Origin: Paragonimus westermani
Lineage: Eukaryota; Platyhelminthes; Trematoda; Plagiorchiida; Troglotrematidae
Direction of reading: 5' to 3'
Assembly (NCBI GenBank): GCA_008508345.1
Contig: QNGE01000118.1
Coordinates: 280,710-344,709, forward strand
DNA length: 64,000 nucleotides
Shown: positions 62,610-64,000 of the stretch, piece by piece
Numbering within the stretch: position 1 is the stretch's first letter
How the letters are laid out: each line of letters opens with the position of its first letter
Notes under the pieces: generated by a model
Told to the model about the DNA's origin: nothing
Databases searched by the model: none
Seen by the model: only the letters and a program-made list of their open reading frames with translations
Translations under genes and position numbers: made by a program

Positions 62610-64000
62610 TTAGTGACATTCATCACATCCGTCACAGTTTAAACGACAGTCAGGATTGTTGTAGTTTCTGCGCTGTTTATTTCTGAGGCGTTCAGACAGT
62701 TGCAACTGTGGTGGTCGATTCTCAATGACATCTTCAGCTGAGAGAATTGAACCTGGAATGCACTCAGAAACATCAGAAATGGTAATAAGCACTGCAGGAG
62801 CAGGAACAGATAGATAACAGACAAGTTGATCGATGTGTGTACGATAGACAGATTCATCGTCTGAATCAGGCATACGACATATCTGTGTACCCACGTTGTT
62901 TAGAGCAATTCCTCTAGATGATCGGAGGTCACTGTCACAATGCTACATAACTTCAGCTAATTTTAGACTAAGCATTTCGGTTCGTGGAACACGGTATTTG
63001 AACAGCTTAGCTAGACTGCTTCCAATTGTTGAATAGTTGGAATTTCGGTACTGCATCAAGAAGTTGTCAACATCATTCTTCAGTCCTTCAAAATTGTACG
63101 GGTTGATAGACTTGATCGCACTTTCCGGAATACGCACTAAATTCTCAGCTGCACCGTCGGACTGAAGACGTCTCGATGAAGTGAACACATGTCGACATCC
63201 CACTTTTCTCAGCCAGTGAAATGAATGCCATCGTTAGTAGCCAAAGCACATGGTGATCGTTCTCGACTGAAGGATTTTTATAATGCAATCACAGTGAAAA
63301 CCACACTTGCTGAAGACGTAAAGCAAACCTGTGGCTAACAGGAATATGACTCATGGATGGTCAAAGAATGGACCACAATGGTCAGCATGTATTCATTTCT
63401 AGGCTTCACAGCTCATTGGCCAGGGTGTCCATTTTGATGGTTGCGATTGCGCTTTGTGTACACACTGAGCACAGCCTTTAGAAACAATGCACGGATCAGC
63501 TTCCAGTCTTGGCCATCAAAAATCTAGACAAGCTAGTGATTTCATTTTTTCAGTTCCTAGGTGACCAGAGTGTAAATCATTTAGTAAAGTGGATCGTAAT
63601 GTAGCAAGAATAACAATTCTATCGCCAAGATGCAATAATCCATCGAAAGTAACAGAGAGTTCACCTCGAAGTCTGTAGAATTCAAGAAATCTCTGTCGGA
63701 CACCGTATTTCCAACCGTTGCGTAATGAGTTCGGAATTCCGTAGTAGTATTATCGTATGTCACGAATCGAAACAGAACGAGAAACTGAAAGTCACTGGGT
63801 CAGTAAAAAGTTTGGGTTACCACTCTCTCTGGAGTCAGCATACCGAGATAAATAGTCAACATGAGGAATGAATCTTGCACTACAGGCCTGGATGTTGTAA
63901 GAATACGCAGCCAAATTGACACTCCATCGCCGAACCATTGTCTCAGAAGATTTAGTAAGGCCTTTGTTGGGATTGTAAATGAAGTTGAGGAATTCATAAT
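62610..64000 (-). pseudogene. Ty3/Gypsy-type pol remnant: RNase H end and integrase
   Basis: Read on the minus strand from the window edge, the end of the RNase H/connection region comes first (RRWSVNLAAYSYNIQ and RFIPHVDYLSRYA, 63800-63960). The integrase zinc-binding part follows: LLNDLHSGHLGTEKM near 63565 and CAQC at 63462-63473. Then come the core acids: Asp in IHADHCGPFF (63363-63392), Asp in TNDGIHFT (near 63220-63240) and Glu in DGAAENLVR. The C-terminal part has LNNVGTQICRMPDSDDESVY and HIDQL. Several in-frame stops (one in LDF-stop-WPR) and a frameshift with deletion between HFT and WLRKVGC disable it. The RT lies beyond the window. Spacing and motif words fit Ty3/Gypsy. Confidence 0.8.

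Overview
The window looks like repeat-rich, non-coding DNA from a eukaryote, most probably a parasitic flatworm (trematode) or a related invertebrate. This rests on the absence of operon-like gene packing, long AT-rich stretches with only short chance reading frames, and remnants of several retroelement classes common in fluke genomes: Penelope-like elements (PLEs) with a GIY-YIG endonuclease, a tRNA-derived SINE family and a Ty3/Gypsy-type pol. No host gene or exon could be recognised, so the species assignment is inference.

Layout. From 1 to about 30 kb I see mostly unannotatable DNA. It is broken by SINE copies near 6.9, 10.9, 21.4, 27.2 and 27.5 kb, a retroelement 3' tail with a hairpin near 20.0 kb, and a decayed ribozyme-bearing tail at 26.86 kb. 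From 30.1 to 32.6 kb, on the minus strand, lies PLE-1, an almost complete reverse transcriptase/GIY-YIG gene interrupted by one amber codon inside the endonuclease domain. Its 3' tail contains a hammerhead-ribozyme-like fold. A SINE copy lies at 37.2 kb. At 39.4-40.3 kb two PLE fragments sit head to head. From 41.81 to 43.69 kb, on the plus strand, lies PLE-2, the best preserved insertion: a 5'-truncated PLE flanked by a 178-bp inverted repeat (one mismatch) and by a 12-bp direct repeat that looks like the target-site duplication. Each arm of the inverted repeat contains a hammerhead-like motif. At 46.1-46.95 kb (minus) is PLE-4, a frameshifted relic whose catalytic motif is YVDF instead of YVDD. 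Another hammerhead-like tail lies at 57.03-57.07 kb, rearranged SINE copies lie at 59.6-60.3 kb, and the right edge (62.6-64.0 kb, minus) holds the RNase H end and integrase of a decayed Ty3/Gypsy pol that runs out of the window.

How the parts may work together. PLEs encode a reverse transcriptase fused to a GIY-YIG nuclease and copy their RNA at a nick. Their pseudo-LTRs (pLTRs) are known to carry type I hammerhead ribozymes. The window shows this relationship at several stages of decay: one nearly intact coding copy, one truncated insertion with inverted pLTRs, dead fragments, and solo ribozyme tails that could be pLTR remnants or non-autonomous retrozyme-like elements. The ribozyme calls come from hand-read base pairing and were not computed.
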